Shown here piece by piece: positions 54,054-62,352 of a DNA stretch of 64,000 nucleotides. The stretch is taken from the NCBI GenBank assembly GCA_963752915.1, contig CAVVZZ010000011.1:186001-250000 (forward strand), given 5' to 3'. The notes under the pieces were generated by a model. It had not been told where the DNA came from, searched no databases, and saw only the letters and a list, made by a program, of their open reading frames with translations. The first letter of the stretch is position 1, and each line of letters opens with the position of its first letter. A program made the position numbers and the translations under genes. This DNA comes from DATJPR01 sp963752915 (GTDB taxonomy: Bacteria > Bacteroidota > Ignavibacteria > UBA10030 > UBA6906).

Positions 54054-54999
54054 AACGACCGTCATCATTGTTTCCTGGAATTGCCGGGATTATCTGCGCG
54101 CATGCCTGCGTTCACTTGAGGAGACCGACATCCGGTCCGTGGGGGAGATCGTTGTCGTGGACAACGCATCCACCGACGGTTCAGCGGAAATGGTCCGGAA
54201 GGAATTTCCGTCTGCAACGATCTATCAGTCGGAATCCAATATCGGGTTCGCAGCGGCAAACAATCTCGCGATCCGCAATGCGCGCTCGCAATATGTCCTT
54301 CTGCTGAACCCGGACACTGAAGTTCTGCGGCCCGGTCTGTTGCCCCTCGTCGGATTCATGGATCGCCATCCTGGAGCATGGGCTGCAGGGCCAACACTCC
54401 TGAATACCGATGGGAGCCTCCAACGGACCGGCGTTCGTTTTCCCGGGGTCTGGAACGTCTTTGCGGAATCCTTCTTTCTTGACCGATTGTTTCCGAACAC
54501 CCGTGTCTTCGGTCGCCATCGGGAGCTTTATAACACAGGACGCGAGCCGCGACGCGTCGATTTTGCCCAGGGCTCCTGCCTTATCGCGCGAAGGGGATCC
54601 ATCGTGCAGTCCGTCGGCCTCATCGACGAAGGGTACTTTATGTATTTTGAGGAAACCGATTGGTGCTACCGCATGCACAAAGCCGGCGGGGAGGTCTGGA
54701 TCTGCCCCGAAGTCCAGGTAGTCCATCACGGCGGCGGGGAAATCGGCCACTACGACGAGCAACGAATTCTTCACTTTCATCGATCGCTCTTCCGGTACCT
54801 GAAAAAGAATTCGCACAGGATGACCCTGGTTTGTGTCCGCGGCATCATTGTGGTCCGCAGTGTCGTCCGCATTTTGGCATGGAGCGTCATTGCGCTCGTA
54901 CGGCCGACACTCCGGCAGAAAGCTGTCTCCGCCGTGCGCGGATACGGCAGAGTCCTGCCGCTCTGTTTCCGACCGGTCCCGGGTGTGAAGGGGGAATGA
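54046..54999 (+). CDS. Family 2 glycosyltransferase
   Basis: This 317-residue GT2 enzyme shows VIIVSWNCRDYLRACLRSL, EIVVVDNASTDGSAEMV, SNIGFAAANNLAIRNARSQYVLLLNPDTEV, FAQGSCLIARRGSIVQSVGLIDEGYFMYFEETDWCYRMHKAGG. The layout is that of rhamnosyl-type transferases. ATG at 54046 lies inside the end of the previous gene, so translation is coupled. It belongs to the run of four intact GT2 genes of this locus. Confidence 0.92.
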   Translation: MNETTVIIVSWNCRDYLRACLRSLEETDIRSVGEIVVVDNASTDGSAEMVRKEFPSATIYQSESNIGFAAANNLAIRNARSQYVLLLNPDTEVLRPGLLPLVGFMDRHPGAWAAGPTLLNTDGSLQRTGVRFPGVWNVFAESFFLDRLFPNTRVFGRHRELYNTGREPRRVDFAQGSCLIARRGSIVQSVGLIDEGYFMYFEETDWCYRMHKAGGEVWICPEVQVVHHGGGEIGHYDEQRILHFHRSLFRYLKKNSHRMTLVCVRGIIVVRSVVRILAWSVIALVRPTLRQKAVSAVRGYGRVLPLCFRPVPGVKGE

Positions 55000-55006
55000 G
55001 ACGGCC

Positions 55007-56008
55007 ATGATCTTTTCGGTGGTTCTCCCCACATACAACAGGAAGCTCTCGCTGCTCCAGTGTTTGGAAAACCTTGCCCGCCAGACACTCCCGCCTGACG
55101 ATTTTGAGGTGATCGTCGTCGTGGATGGATCCACAGACGGGACAAGTGAAGCGATTCGAACTCTGCAGTTCCCCTTTCACCTGCAGGTGATTGATCAGGA
55201 AAATCGCGGGCCTTCTTCTGCCCGGAATCACGGCGCCGCGAACGCTCGTGGTGAATACCTTGCCTTCATCGAAGATGACATTGTTCCTGAGATCGACTGG
55301 CTGGAACGGGCAGCTGCCCTGTTGCGGAAGGACCCTCCGATCGACGTGCTGGAAGGACGAACGATCTCCGCCTCTGACAGGAGGAACATCCGACAGTTTG
55401 ATGTTTCCGGAATACCCTCATTTATTCCCTGCAACTTGTTCATCCGGCGAAGCCTCTTTTCCGGCACTTCAGGATATGATCCGGAATTCTACGATCATAA
55501 AACCCACCTCTACTTCCGGGAGGACGCTGATCTGGGGTTCAGGGTGATGGATGCTGGGGCCCGGGTCGTGATTGCAAATGATGTTGTAGTCTCGCATCCT
55601 TTCCAGTTTGCAGGGATAAGGCAAGTCTTCCGACATGCCAATCGGTACCTGTTTGATCCGCTGTTGTATCGAAAGCATCCGATCCGCTATCGGTCCATGA
55701 TCGAGCGGAAGGCAATTCTTGGAATCAGGCTTCGCCGCGTTCATCATGTCGTCGCCCTTGTCTATGTGATCGCCCTTGCATGCCTTGCGTATTCCCTTGT
55801 GAGGTCGCACGGGAGCGAGATCGTTGGGGAGGGATTTGTCCTCCTGCTCTGCGTACTCTTTTTCAAATACAAATATCAGGGAAGCAGTGGGTTTCGCCTT
55901 GCCCGTCTTGGAGATGTTCCTGCATTTGCAGGTGTTCCCATCGTTTATCTCCGATCTCTGCTCGCGGGTTGTTTTCGTTTTCGGTCCTTTGGCACACTCA
56001 TTCCATAA
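55007..56008 (+). CDS. Family 2 glycosyltransferase, more distant type
   Basis: This 333-residue GT2 enzyme differs from its three upstream relatives. It begins FSVVLPTYNRKLSLLQCLENLARQ and has VIVVVDGSTDGTSEAI, GPSSARNHGAANARGEYLAFIEDDIVPE (donor-site DD) and FREDADLGFRVMDAGARV. The C-terminus has two or three hydrophobic segments (VVALVYVIALACLAYSLV onward), so it is membrane-attached. Seven bases separate it from the previous gene and 19 from nadD. Confidence 0.9.
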   Translation: MIFSVVLPTYNRKLSLLQCLENLARQTLPPDDFEVIVVVDGSTDGTSEAIRTLQFPFHLQVIDQENRGPSSARNHGAANARGEYLAFIEDDIVPEIDWLERAAALLRKDPPIDVLEGRTISASDRRNIRQFDVSGIPSFIPCNLFIRRSLFSGTSGYDPEFYDHKTHLYFREDADLGFRVMDAGARVVIANDVVVSHPFQFAGIRQVFRHANRYLFDPLLYRKHPIRYRSMIERKAILGIRLRRVHHVVALVYVIALACLAYSLVRSHGSEIVGEGFVLLLCVLFFKYKYQGSSGFRLARLGDVPAFAGVPIVYLRSLLAGCFRFRSFGTLIP

Positions 56009-56027
56009 TCGAAGAGGCTGGTCAAAC

Positions 56028-56609
56028 ATGAGGATAGGCGTCTTTGGTGGTACCTTCGATCCGCCGCATGTGGGACACCTTATTCCGGTTGAGGCGGCAA
56101 GGGAGCTTCTCAAGTTGGATCAGGTCAGGATTGTCCCCGCCGCCGTTTCCCCACATAAGTTGGATAGGGAGAGCAGCCCGGCCGACAATCGTCTCGCAAT
56201 GGTTCAGTTGGCGTTCGGTGGGAACGGCGCCTTTGTGATCGATGAACGGGAGCTGCGTCGAATGCCTCCTTCGTTCATGGTGGACACGCTCGACGAATTG
56301 CATCAGGAGTTCCCGCGAGAGGCCTTGTTTCTGATTCTCGGAATGGATAATCTCGCCGAATTTGAGACGTGGAAAGAGCCCGGACGCATTCTTTCTCTCG
56401 CCACCGTTGTAGCAATGGCTCGTCCGACCGCAAAACCTGACCTCCGGGAGACATCGCTTGCCCGGCAGATCAAGCAGTTGGGAACTCCGCTTGTGGAGGT
56501 TTCTTCGTCGTCGATCCGGAAGCGCGTGCGCGAGGGGCGATCGATCCGATATCTGGTCCCTGATGCAGTGCGGGAGTACATCGAGCATAACAGACTCTAC
56601 AGCACGTGA
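56028..56609 (+). CDS. nadD: Nicotinate-nucleotide adenylyltransferase
   Basis: This 193-residue enzyme joins nicotinate mononucleotide and ATP to deamido-NAD in NAD synthesis. The nucleotidyltransferase motif GVFGGTFDPPHVGHL (with the HxGH pair), the SPHK loop, and the C-terminal ISSSSIRKRVREG-type motif (here SSSSIRKRVREGRSIRYLVPDAVREYI) are all there. The upstream frame is open back into the glycosyltransferase gene; ATG at 56028 fits the family. Confidence 0.95.
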   Translation: MRIGVFGGTFDPPHVGHLIPVEAARELLKLDQVRIVPAAVSPHKLDRESSPADNRLAMVQLAFGGNGAFVIDERELRRMPPSFMVDTLDELHQEFPREALFLILGMDNLAEFETWKEPGRILSLATVVAMARPTAKPDLRETSLARQIKQLGTPLVEVSSSSIRKRVREGRSIRYLVPDAVREYIEHNRLYST

Positions 56610-56670
56610 TTTCGGTCAAGGGCGCGTTGTATCAGGGATGAAACTTTAGTATTTTAAATAACTTGGAACG

Positions 56671-56749
56671 CCCTCGTAGCTCAGTCATGGATAGAGCGAC
56701 GGTTTCCTAAACCGCAGGTCGCGTGTTCGAATCACGCCGAGGGCACCAG
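56671..56749 (+). tRNA. tRNA-Arg(CCT)
   Basis: The acceptor stem GCCCTCG/CGAGGGC with discriminator A and an encoded CCA is complete. The anticodon arm ACGGT-TTCCTAA-ACCGC gives anticodon CCT, decoding AGG, with a mismatch (A-C) at the top of the stem. The T arm GCGTG-TTCGAAT-CACGC is intact. An AT-rich TATTTTAAAT sits about 12 bases ahead as a likely -10 region. Confidence 0.95.
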
Positions 56750-56782
56750 ATTGATTTCCGGGACCGCGAAAACCGTTGCCTT

Positions 56783-57295
56783 ATGAATTTCGTCGCGATC
56801 GATTTCGAAACCGCAGACTATGAGCCGGACAGTGCTTGTGCTGTGGGATTGATCAGGGTGAGAGATGGCCAGATTGTCGCCCGGGCGGCGCATCTGATCC
56901 GGCCGCCGAGGCCCGAGTTCATCTTCACGTACATTCACGGGATATCGTGGGAGGATGTCGAAGAGGAGCCAACGTTCGAGGAGTTGTGGCCGACGATTGA
57001 GCCCATGTTCCGCGGGGTGGATTTTCTCGCCGCGCACAATGCCAGCTTCGATCAGAACGTCCTATGCGCATGTTGCGGCGCGGCGGGGATCGAACCGCCT
57101 GATCTGCCATTTCGTTGCACGATGGTCCTCGCCCGCCAGCAATGGGGGATCTATCCGACGAAACTTCCTGATGTGTGCCGAAGGCTGGGGATCAGCCTCC
57201 ATCATCACGATGCATCGTCGGATGCTGAAGCGTGTGCCCGGATTATGATAAAAGCGCTCTTGCCCGGGGGAGTTCTCCCTACACCTGTTGAATGA
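56783..57295 (+). CDS. DEDDh 3'-5' exonuclease (DnaQ-like)
   Basis: This 170-residue exonuclease begins FVAIDFETAD (ExoI motif, Asp and Glu), has FLAAHNASFDQNVL (ExoII Asp) and HHHDASSDAEACARI (ExoIII His and Asp), so all catalytic residues are present. It resembles the stand-alone DnaQ/PolC-exonuclease-like proteins involved in DNA or RNA trimming. ATG at 56783 gives the motif right at the N-terminus. Its end overlaps the convergent DUF302 gene by 17 bases. Confidence 0.92.
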   Translation: MNFVAIDFETADYEPDSACAVGLIRVRDGQIVARAAHLIRPPRPEFIFTYIHGISWEDVEEEPTFEELWPTIEPMFRGVDFLAAHNASFDQNVLCACCGAAGIEPPDLPFRCTMVLARQQWGIYPTKLPDVCRRLGISLHHHDASSDAEACARIMIKALLPGGVLPTPVE

Positions 57296-57665
57296 CCCGC
57301 TCCAACCGTTTCTTCATTTCGGCCGCCACAGGTTCTATCGCGTCGTTGTCCATGATCTTCCCCATTGACATCGGATCGAATGCGGAGATCATGGTCCCTT
57401 CCTTGCTCTCCTGGATCACAACGTTACACGGGAGCAGGAGCCCGATCTGATTATCTGCCTGGAGTGCCTTGTAGGCAAACGGGGGATTGCAGGCGCCGAG
57501 AATGACGTACTTCTGGAATTCGACGTTGAGCTTCTTCCGCAGTGTCTCCTTGACGTCGATTGTAGTCAGGACGCCGAAGCCCTCCTTTTGCAGCTCTTGC
57601 GTGACTTTTTGCACGGCCTCCTCGAAAGGAAGGGAGATCCGTTTTGCGATGCCGTACGTGGCCAT
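57279..57665 (-). CDS. DUF302-domain protein
   Basis: This 128-residue single-domain protein has the DUF302 pattern: LPFEEAVQKVTQELQKEGFGVLTTIDVKETLRKKL, then YVILGACNPPFAYKALQADNQIGLLLPCNVVIQE, where the two Cys are typical. The family has no established enzyme activity and is often linked to redox or metal stress. It follows the membrane rhodanese gene with a one-base overlap, so the two are co-translated; a sulfur or redox job is a reasonable but unproven guess. Confidence 0.88.
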   Translation of the reverse strand: MATYGIAKRISLPFEEAVQKVTQELQKEGFGVLTTIDVKETLRKKLNVEFQKYVILGACNPPFAYKALQADNQIGLLLPCNVVIQESKEGTMISAFDPMSMGKIMDNDAIEPVAAEMKKRLERVIQQV

Positions 57666-58069
57666 TATTTCTTTCCTTTCTTTCTGGGTTCATCGCGATG
57701 CAGGAAGTTCCATTCTGCAATCCCACCCTTGAGGTTGCCAATCCTGAAACCCATTTTCTTGAGGATGATCGCCGCGCTCATACTTCGACTCCCAGTCTGG
57801 CAGTAACAAACGATCTCGCGATCGCCGTGTCGCTTGAGTTCGTCGGCCCGTCCGCGCAGTTCCTGCAGGGGGATATGCACTGAACCGGGAATTGCTCCGG
57901 TAGCATGTTCTTGCGCGGTTCGAACGTCGAGGAGAACCGGCGATCCCCCCTGGTCTTTTCGCAACGCGTCGATCTGTGCCGGTAGGAATTGCGGGATCCC
58001 TTTTCGCTGAAGAGTGGACCGGAGCACGAGACCAAGAACGACAAGGGAAATCAGAGCGATGATGATCAT
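57665..58069 (-). CDS. Membrane-anchored rhodanese-like protein
   Basis: This 134-residue protein has an N-terminal membrane helix (IIIALISLVVLGLVL) and a rhodanese domain with VLLDVRTAQEHATGAIPGSVHIP and the active-site loop CYCQTGSRS (Cys near residue 90). The domain probably faces the periplasm. It is distinct from the soluble rhodanese at the start of the window. It is the first gene of a two-gene unit with DUF302. Confidence 0.9.
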   Translation of the reverse strand: MIIIALISLVVLGLVLRSTLQRKGIPQFLPAQIDALRKDQGGSPVLLDVRTAQEHATGAIPGSVHIPLQELRGRADELKRHGDREIVCYCQTGSRSMSAAIILKKMGFRIGNLKGGIAEWNFLHRDEPRKKGKK

Positions 58070-58182
58070 GAAGCCCTTCGGTGAATGAATGTCGGGGGGT
58101 GGAGCAAAGAACCTGTTTCACTCATGAGATGCGGTGGATGTCGGTTTGGAGTCGGATTCGACAAAATTCTTCGGGGATCTCC

Positions 58183-58211
58183 TTGACATGATCCCCCTTG
58201 TCTGTTATATT
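58183..58211 (+). promoter_or_regulatory. Promoter of the trp operon, TTGACA-N17-TATATT
   Basis: TTGACA (58183-58188) and TATATT (58206-58211) have the ideal 17-base spacing. The transcript would start about at the leader-peptide ATG (58218), so the leader would have almost no 5' untranslated region. Confidence 0.8.
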
Positions 58212-58217
58212 CAATCC

Positions 58218-58292
58218 ATGCAACAATCAAGCAAACATCAAATATCCGTGCTGTCATCCTGGTGGTGGTGGCGGGGTCTCTACTCCGGCTGA
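58218..58292 (+). CDS. trpL: trp operon leader peptide
   Basis: A 24-codon frame opens MQQSSKHQ and carries four consecutive TGG (Trp) codons at 58260-58271, then ends RGLYSG-stop. A run of Trp codons between a strong promoter and an intrinsic terminator upstream of trpE is the mark of a ribosome-sensed attenuator: a ribosome stalls here when charged tRNA-Trp is scarce. There is no obvious ribosome-binding site and the ATG lies only about seven bases past the -10 box, so initiation may be leaderless or the true transcription start is further up. Confidence 0.88.
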   Translation: MQQSSKHQISVLSSWWWWRGLYSG

Positions 58293-58331
58293 ATCAGCAC
58301 GCGGATGATTGTTGCCTGAATTTCTCAACAA
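58248..58331 (+). promoter_or_regulatory. Pause and anti-terminator elements of the trp attenuator
   Basis: GTGCTG (58248-58253), next to the Trp codons, can pair with CAGCAC (58295-58300), the 1:2 pairing that a stalled ribosome would block. TTGTTG (58309-58314) can pair with CAACAA (58326-58331), whose 3' end touches the terminator stem, a candidate anti-terminator. The pairings are found by eye and energies were not computed. Confidence 0.55.
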
Positions 58332-58332
58332 G

Positions 58333-58362
58333 CGCCCTTCTGGTTCACCGGAAGGGCGTTTT
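58333..58362 (+). terminator. trp attenuator terminator
   Basis: CGCCCTTCTGG (58333-58343) pairs over 11 positions (one of them a T-G pair) with CCGGAAGGGCG (58348-58358) around loop TTCA, followed by TTTT and a T-rich stretch. It lies 40 bases after the leader stop and 101 bases before trpE. Confidence 0.92.
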
Positions 58363-58463
58363 GCATTCTTTTCCCCTCAATCCTTTTTCCCGGAACGATT
58401 TGGTGTCATGATGGATGTCAGACAATTGATCGCACGTGGCGGCGTCGAAAGCGAGGAGGGCGG

Positions 58464-59949
58464 ATGAAACGCGACGAATTCATTCGCCTGGCTTCCCAGT
58501 TCAACGTCGTTCCTTTGACCCGCACACTGCTCGCGGATATGCAGACCCCTGTCTCGGCATATCTTTCGTTGAGGCAAACTTCGCGCTCGTCGTTTCTGTT
58601 CGAAAGCGTCGAACCCAATGAGCGCATCGGTCGATTTTCGTTTATCGGGACCGATCCCGTTGTTCTGATCCGGGGGCAGGGAACTACCTGCGAGGTAACG
58701 GATGAAAAAGGTCCGAGGGATGTCTCGGGGACGATCTTCGATGTGCTTGCCTCGTACTCCTCGCAGTACAGGCAGGCCCCAGTCGATGGCTTTGAAGGGC
58801 TGTTCGGGGGGTTCGTGGGATATCTGGGGTATGATGCAGTTCGCCACCTTGAACGACTCCCGGGAATCGTCCCGGCCAGGGGACGAGAGCGCGAGTCGAT
58901 TTTCGGCCTTTTCGACGATATCGTCCGCTTCGATCATTTCCGGCAGAGCCTCACGATTGTGCACAATGTCCTTGTTGACCCCGGTCGCGATGTAGGAGTG
59001 CAGTATGATGAAGGACTCAGCCGACTCGATACGATGGAGTTGAGGCTCCGACGGCCGGCGGTCGCCACCTCCAGGCTCTCTCTGATGAGTCAGATCAGGG
59101 ATCTGACGACAAAGGAAGAATTCTGCGAAGCTGTCACACGCGCCAAGCGTCATATCGTTGAGGGGGACATCTTTCAAGTTGTCCTTTCGCGACGCATGGA
59201 AGCTCGATTTCACCGGGGATCTTTTCCCGGTGTACAGGGCATTGCGCGTCATCAACCCGTCGCCGTACTTGTTCTTCCTGGAGTTTGGCAGCACCGCACT
59301 GATAGGATCGTCTCCCGAGGTCCTTGTGCGCGTTCATCAACGGGTGGCAGAGGTTCTTCCGATTGCCGGGACGCGTCGACGGGGGAAGAACGAAGAAGAA
59401 GACGACCAACTCGAACGTGAACTCCTTCTCGATGAAAAAGAGCTTGCCGAACACATCATGCTCGTCGATCTTGGTCGGAATGACGTCGGCCGCATCGCGG
59501 AGTTTGGATCGGTGACAGTACCGGTGCTCAAGCGCATTGAACGTTACTCTCACGTCATGCACATCGTGTCGGAGGTCAGGGGAAAGCTGCGCCAGAGCGT
59601 TACGGCTCTGGATGCGCTGAAGGCATGTTTCCCTGCCGGGACCGTGTCGGGCGCCCCGAAAGTGCGGGCTATGGAAATCATCAGCGCGCTCGAGCAATAC
59701 CCGCGCGGAGCGTACGCCGGCGCAGTCGGCTATCTCGGCCTCAACGGGGAACTTGATACGTGCATCGCTATCCGGACCATCGTCGCCCACGATGACCTCC
59801 TCAGCATTCAAGTCGGCGCAGGGATCGTTGCCGACTCGGTCCCTGAACGTGAATACGAAGAGACCGTCAATAAGTCTCAGGCCATGCTCGCGGCCCTCCA
59901 GCGTGCGTCGGAAGGGATCCTCATGGCCCCCGTGAACGATCCTGTCTAG
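58464..59949 (+). CDS. trpE: Anthranilate synthase component I, apparent +1 frameshift
   Basis: TrpE makes anthranilate from chorismate with ammonia from TrpG. The first frame (to 59420) has LLADMQTPVSAYLSLRQ, with the LLx(n)S-type tryptophan-feedback region, RFSFIGTDP and GGFVGYLGYDAVRHLE, and reaches HIVEGDIFQVVLSRRMEA. Near 59201-59206 one extra base shifts the frame; the other frame continues DFTGDLFPVYRALRVINPSPYLFFLEFG, then AGTRRRGKNEEEDDQLERELL, GRNDVGRIAEFGSV and PAGTVSGAPKVRAMEII through 59949. Together they give 494 residues, the normal size. The overlapping small frame 58408-58467 ends on the trpE start. Confidence 0.9.
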
Positions 59950-59975
59950 CCCCTGTCCAATATTCCCGGAGCAGC

Positions 59976-60551
59976 ATGATTCTCGTTATTGACAACTACG
60001 ATTCTTTTACGTTCAATCTTGTTCAACTCCTCGGAACGTTTACTGCTGATATCACCGTTCGGCGGAACGACGAGATTGATCTCGACGGCGTGGCATCCTT
60101 GATGCCCGCGGGCATTCTGATCTCCCCGGGGCCGGGACGACCGGAGGATGCCGGAATCACTGTCGACGTGATCAAGAGGTTCGCCGGCCAGATTCCAATT
60201 CTCGGCGTCTGTCTCGGACACCAGGCGATCGGGCAGGCGTTCGGCGGAGAGGTCGTCCATGCCCCTACATTGATGCATGGGCGAACGTCGACGATCCATC
60301 ATGATGGCCGCGGATTGTTCCGGGGGATTCAGGACGGCTTCACGGCGACGCGCTATCATTCCCTCGTTGTCGATCGCTCGTCGATTCCGCCCGAGCTCGA
60401 ACTGACAGCCTGGTCGGATGATGAGACCGTGATGGGCCTCCGACACCGCATACATGCGGTCGAAGGTGTACAATTCCATCCGGAGTCCATCCTCACCGAT
60501 GCAGGGGCAATGATGCTGAGAAATTGGCTCCCAGAGGGAGCACGGGTATGA
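59976..60551 (+). CDS. trpG: Anthranilate synthase component II (glutamine amidotransferase)
   Basis: This 191-residue class I amidotransferase provides ammonia to TrpE. The nucleophile is Cys79 in LGVCLGHQAIGQAFGG, and the His/Glu pair is in VQFHPESILT. NYDSFTFNLVQLLG opens the protein as usual. It may also serve para-aminobenzoate synthase, since such subunits are often shared. Its stop overlaps trpD by four bases. Confidence 0.95.
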   Translation: MILVIDNYDSFTFNLVQLLGTFTADITVRRNDEIDLDGVASLMPAGILISPGPGRPEDAGITVDVIKRFAGQIPILGVCLGHQAIGQAFGGEVVHAPTLMHGRTSTIHHDGRGLFRGIQDGFTATRYHSLVVDRSSIPPELELTAWSDDETVMGLRHRIHAVEGVQFHPESILTDAGAMMLRNWLPEGARV

Positions 60552-61561
60552 AAGAATACATCGAGAAATGCCTGGCCGGGTCCGATCTCACCGCGGACGA
60601 GGCAGCAGGAGCACTCGACCGGATTATGACCGGGCAGGCAACCGATGTGCAGATCGCCGGCTTGATCATCGCGCTTCGCGCAAAAGGGGAGAGTGTTGAC
60701 GAGATTCTTGGTTTCGCCAGGACGATGCGTGCGCACGCGATCAGAATCGTGGTGGAGGATCCCGATGCGATCGACATGTGTGGAACGGGGGGGGACGGAA
60801 GGGGGACATTCAACATCTCTACAGTCGCTTCTCTTGTTGCAGCGGGAGCAGGCGTCACTGTCGCAAAACACGGAAACCGGTCAGTCTCCAGCAGGAGCGG
60901 GAGCGCGGACATTCTCACCGCACTCGGGGTCAATATCCAGGTTCCTCCCGGTCGGGTGCAGGAATGCGTCAATCGGGTCGGTATAGGATTCTTGTTTGCC
61001 CCGCTGTTTCATCCTGCCATGAAGTATGCCGGGAAGGCGAGGGGCGAGCTCGGTGTCAGAACGATATTCAACATCCTGGGACCGATGACGAACCCGGGAT
61101 TCGTGCGGCGACAGCTTGTGGGAACATTTAACAAGGCAATCGCCCCGAAGCTGGCAGCGGTGCTCCAGCGACTCGATGCGCGAAAGGCGCTGGTCGTGCA
61201 CAGCATAGACGGTATGGACGAGATCAGCATTGCGGCGACGACAACCGGTTATGAAGCAGAGGTTGGAAAACCGGTGGTGGAGCGCACCATTCGGCCGTCG
61301 GATTTCGGGTTACCGGATGGTCTGCCGAACGATATGACCGGCGGAAGTGCGGAAGAGAATGCTCAGATTGCGCGTCTCGTCCTTAGCGGCGAGAAAAGCA
61401 AAGCGCGAGACGTGGTGATTGCGAACGCCGCCGCAGGGATCTATGTGGCTGGAAAAGCTTCTTCGCTTGCCGAAGGTGCGGCGAAGGCGACGGAGTCGAT
61501 TGATTCGGGGAAGGCCCTGCGATCGCTTTCCAAGCTGATTGAACTCACGAACCTCCCATGA
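60548..61561 (+). CDS. trpD: Anthranilate phosphoribosyltransferase
   Basis: This 337-residue enzyme adds phosphoribose to anthranilate. The PRPP loop CGTGGDGRGTFNIST is clear, followed by KHGNRSVSSRSGSADILTALG, and the anthranilate channel region FAPLFHPAMK and RTIFNILGPMTNP. ATG at 60548 is coupled to trpG; trpC starts inside its stop. Confidence 0.95.
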   Translation: MKEYIEKCLAGSDLTADEAAGALDRIMTGQATDVQIAGLIIALRAKGESVDEILGFARTMRAHAIRIVVEDPDAIDMCGTGGDGRGTFNISTVASLVAAGAGVTVAKHGNRSVSSRSGSADILTALGVNIQVPPGRVQECVNRVGIGFLFAPLFHPAMKYAGKARGELGVRTIFNILGPMTNPGFVRRQLVGTFNKAIAPKLAAVLQRLDARKALVVHSIDGMDEISIAATTTGYEAEVGKPVVERTIRPSDFGLPDGLPNDMTGGSAEENAQIARLVLSGEKSKARDVVIANAAAGIYVAGKASSLAEGAAKATESIDSGKALRSLSKLIELTNLP

Positions 61562-62352
61562 CATTCCTCGAAACGATACTCGAACACAAGGCGGAGGAAG
61601 TCGCCCGACGGAGGAGGGAACATCCAATCGACGAGCTAACCGGCTCCATCTACTTCGCCCGTTCCCTCCGGTCGCTTTCGGCTGCGATTCATCAGGCATC
61701 ACCGGCAATCATCGCGGAACTGAAGAAAGCCTCTCCCTCGCGGGGCGAGATCCGGAAGGATTTCAGGCCGGCAGATTTTGCGCGGGGGTATGAAGCAGCG
61801 GGCGCATGTGCAATTTCTGTCCTCACCGACGAACGGTTCTTCTCCGGGTCGTTGCGAAATCTCGTGCTGGCACGGGATGCGGTTTCGATACCGGTTCTCC
61901 GAAAAGACTTCATCATCGATGCGTATCAGATTTATGAGGCCCGGGCGCACGGTGCGGATGCCATACTGCTCATCGTCGCGGCGTTGCCTCCGTCGCAATT
62001 GACGAACCTCATGGAGGTTGCGAAGTCCCTCGGGCTCGAATGTCTTGTTGAAGTGCATTCGAAGGACGAGTTGGACGTTGCCGTGAGAGCCGGCGCTGAA
62101 TTGATTGGTGTCAATAACCGGGATCTCCACACCTTTTCTGTCGATCTGCGGACGACGATTGATCTTCTCCCGATTGTCCCTCGGGCAGTCACGCTCGTCA
62201 GCGAGAGCGGAATTGGAACGGCAGAGCAGATCCTCTTGCTCGTGGAACAGGGAGTCCAGGGGTTCCTTCTTGGAGAATCCCTGATGCGCACCAAGGATCC
62301 CGGCAAGACGCTCGCGGACCTGATCGGGAGTGTGCGGAGGGCAACCGCATGA
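61558..62352 (+). CDS. trpC: Indole-3-glycerol-phosphate synthase
   Basis: This 264-residue (beta/alpha)8-barrel closes the indole ring. It has the family motifs IIAELKKASPSRGEIR, SVLTDERFFSGSLRNL, VLRKDFIIDAYQIYEARAHGADAILLI, LIGVNNRDLHTFSVD and LVSESGIG, including the catalytic Lys and Glu residues. It is coupled by overlap on both sides, giving a compact G-D-C-F unit. It is not fused to trpF, unlike in enteric bacteria. Confidence 0.96.
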   Translation: MTFLETILEHKAEEVARRRREHPIDELTGSIYFARSLRSLSAAIHQASPAIIAELKKASPSRGEIRKDFRPADFARGYEAAGACAISVLTDERFFSGSLRNLVLARDAVSIPVLRKDFIIDAYQIYEARAHGADAILLIVAALPPSQLTNLMEVAKSLGLECLVEVHSKDELDVAVRAGAELIGVNNRDLHTFSVDLRTTIDLLPIVPRAVTLVSESGIGTAEQILLLVEQGVQGFLLGESLMRTKDPGKTLADLIGSVRRATA

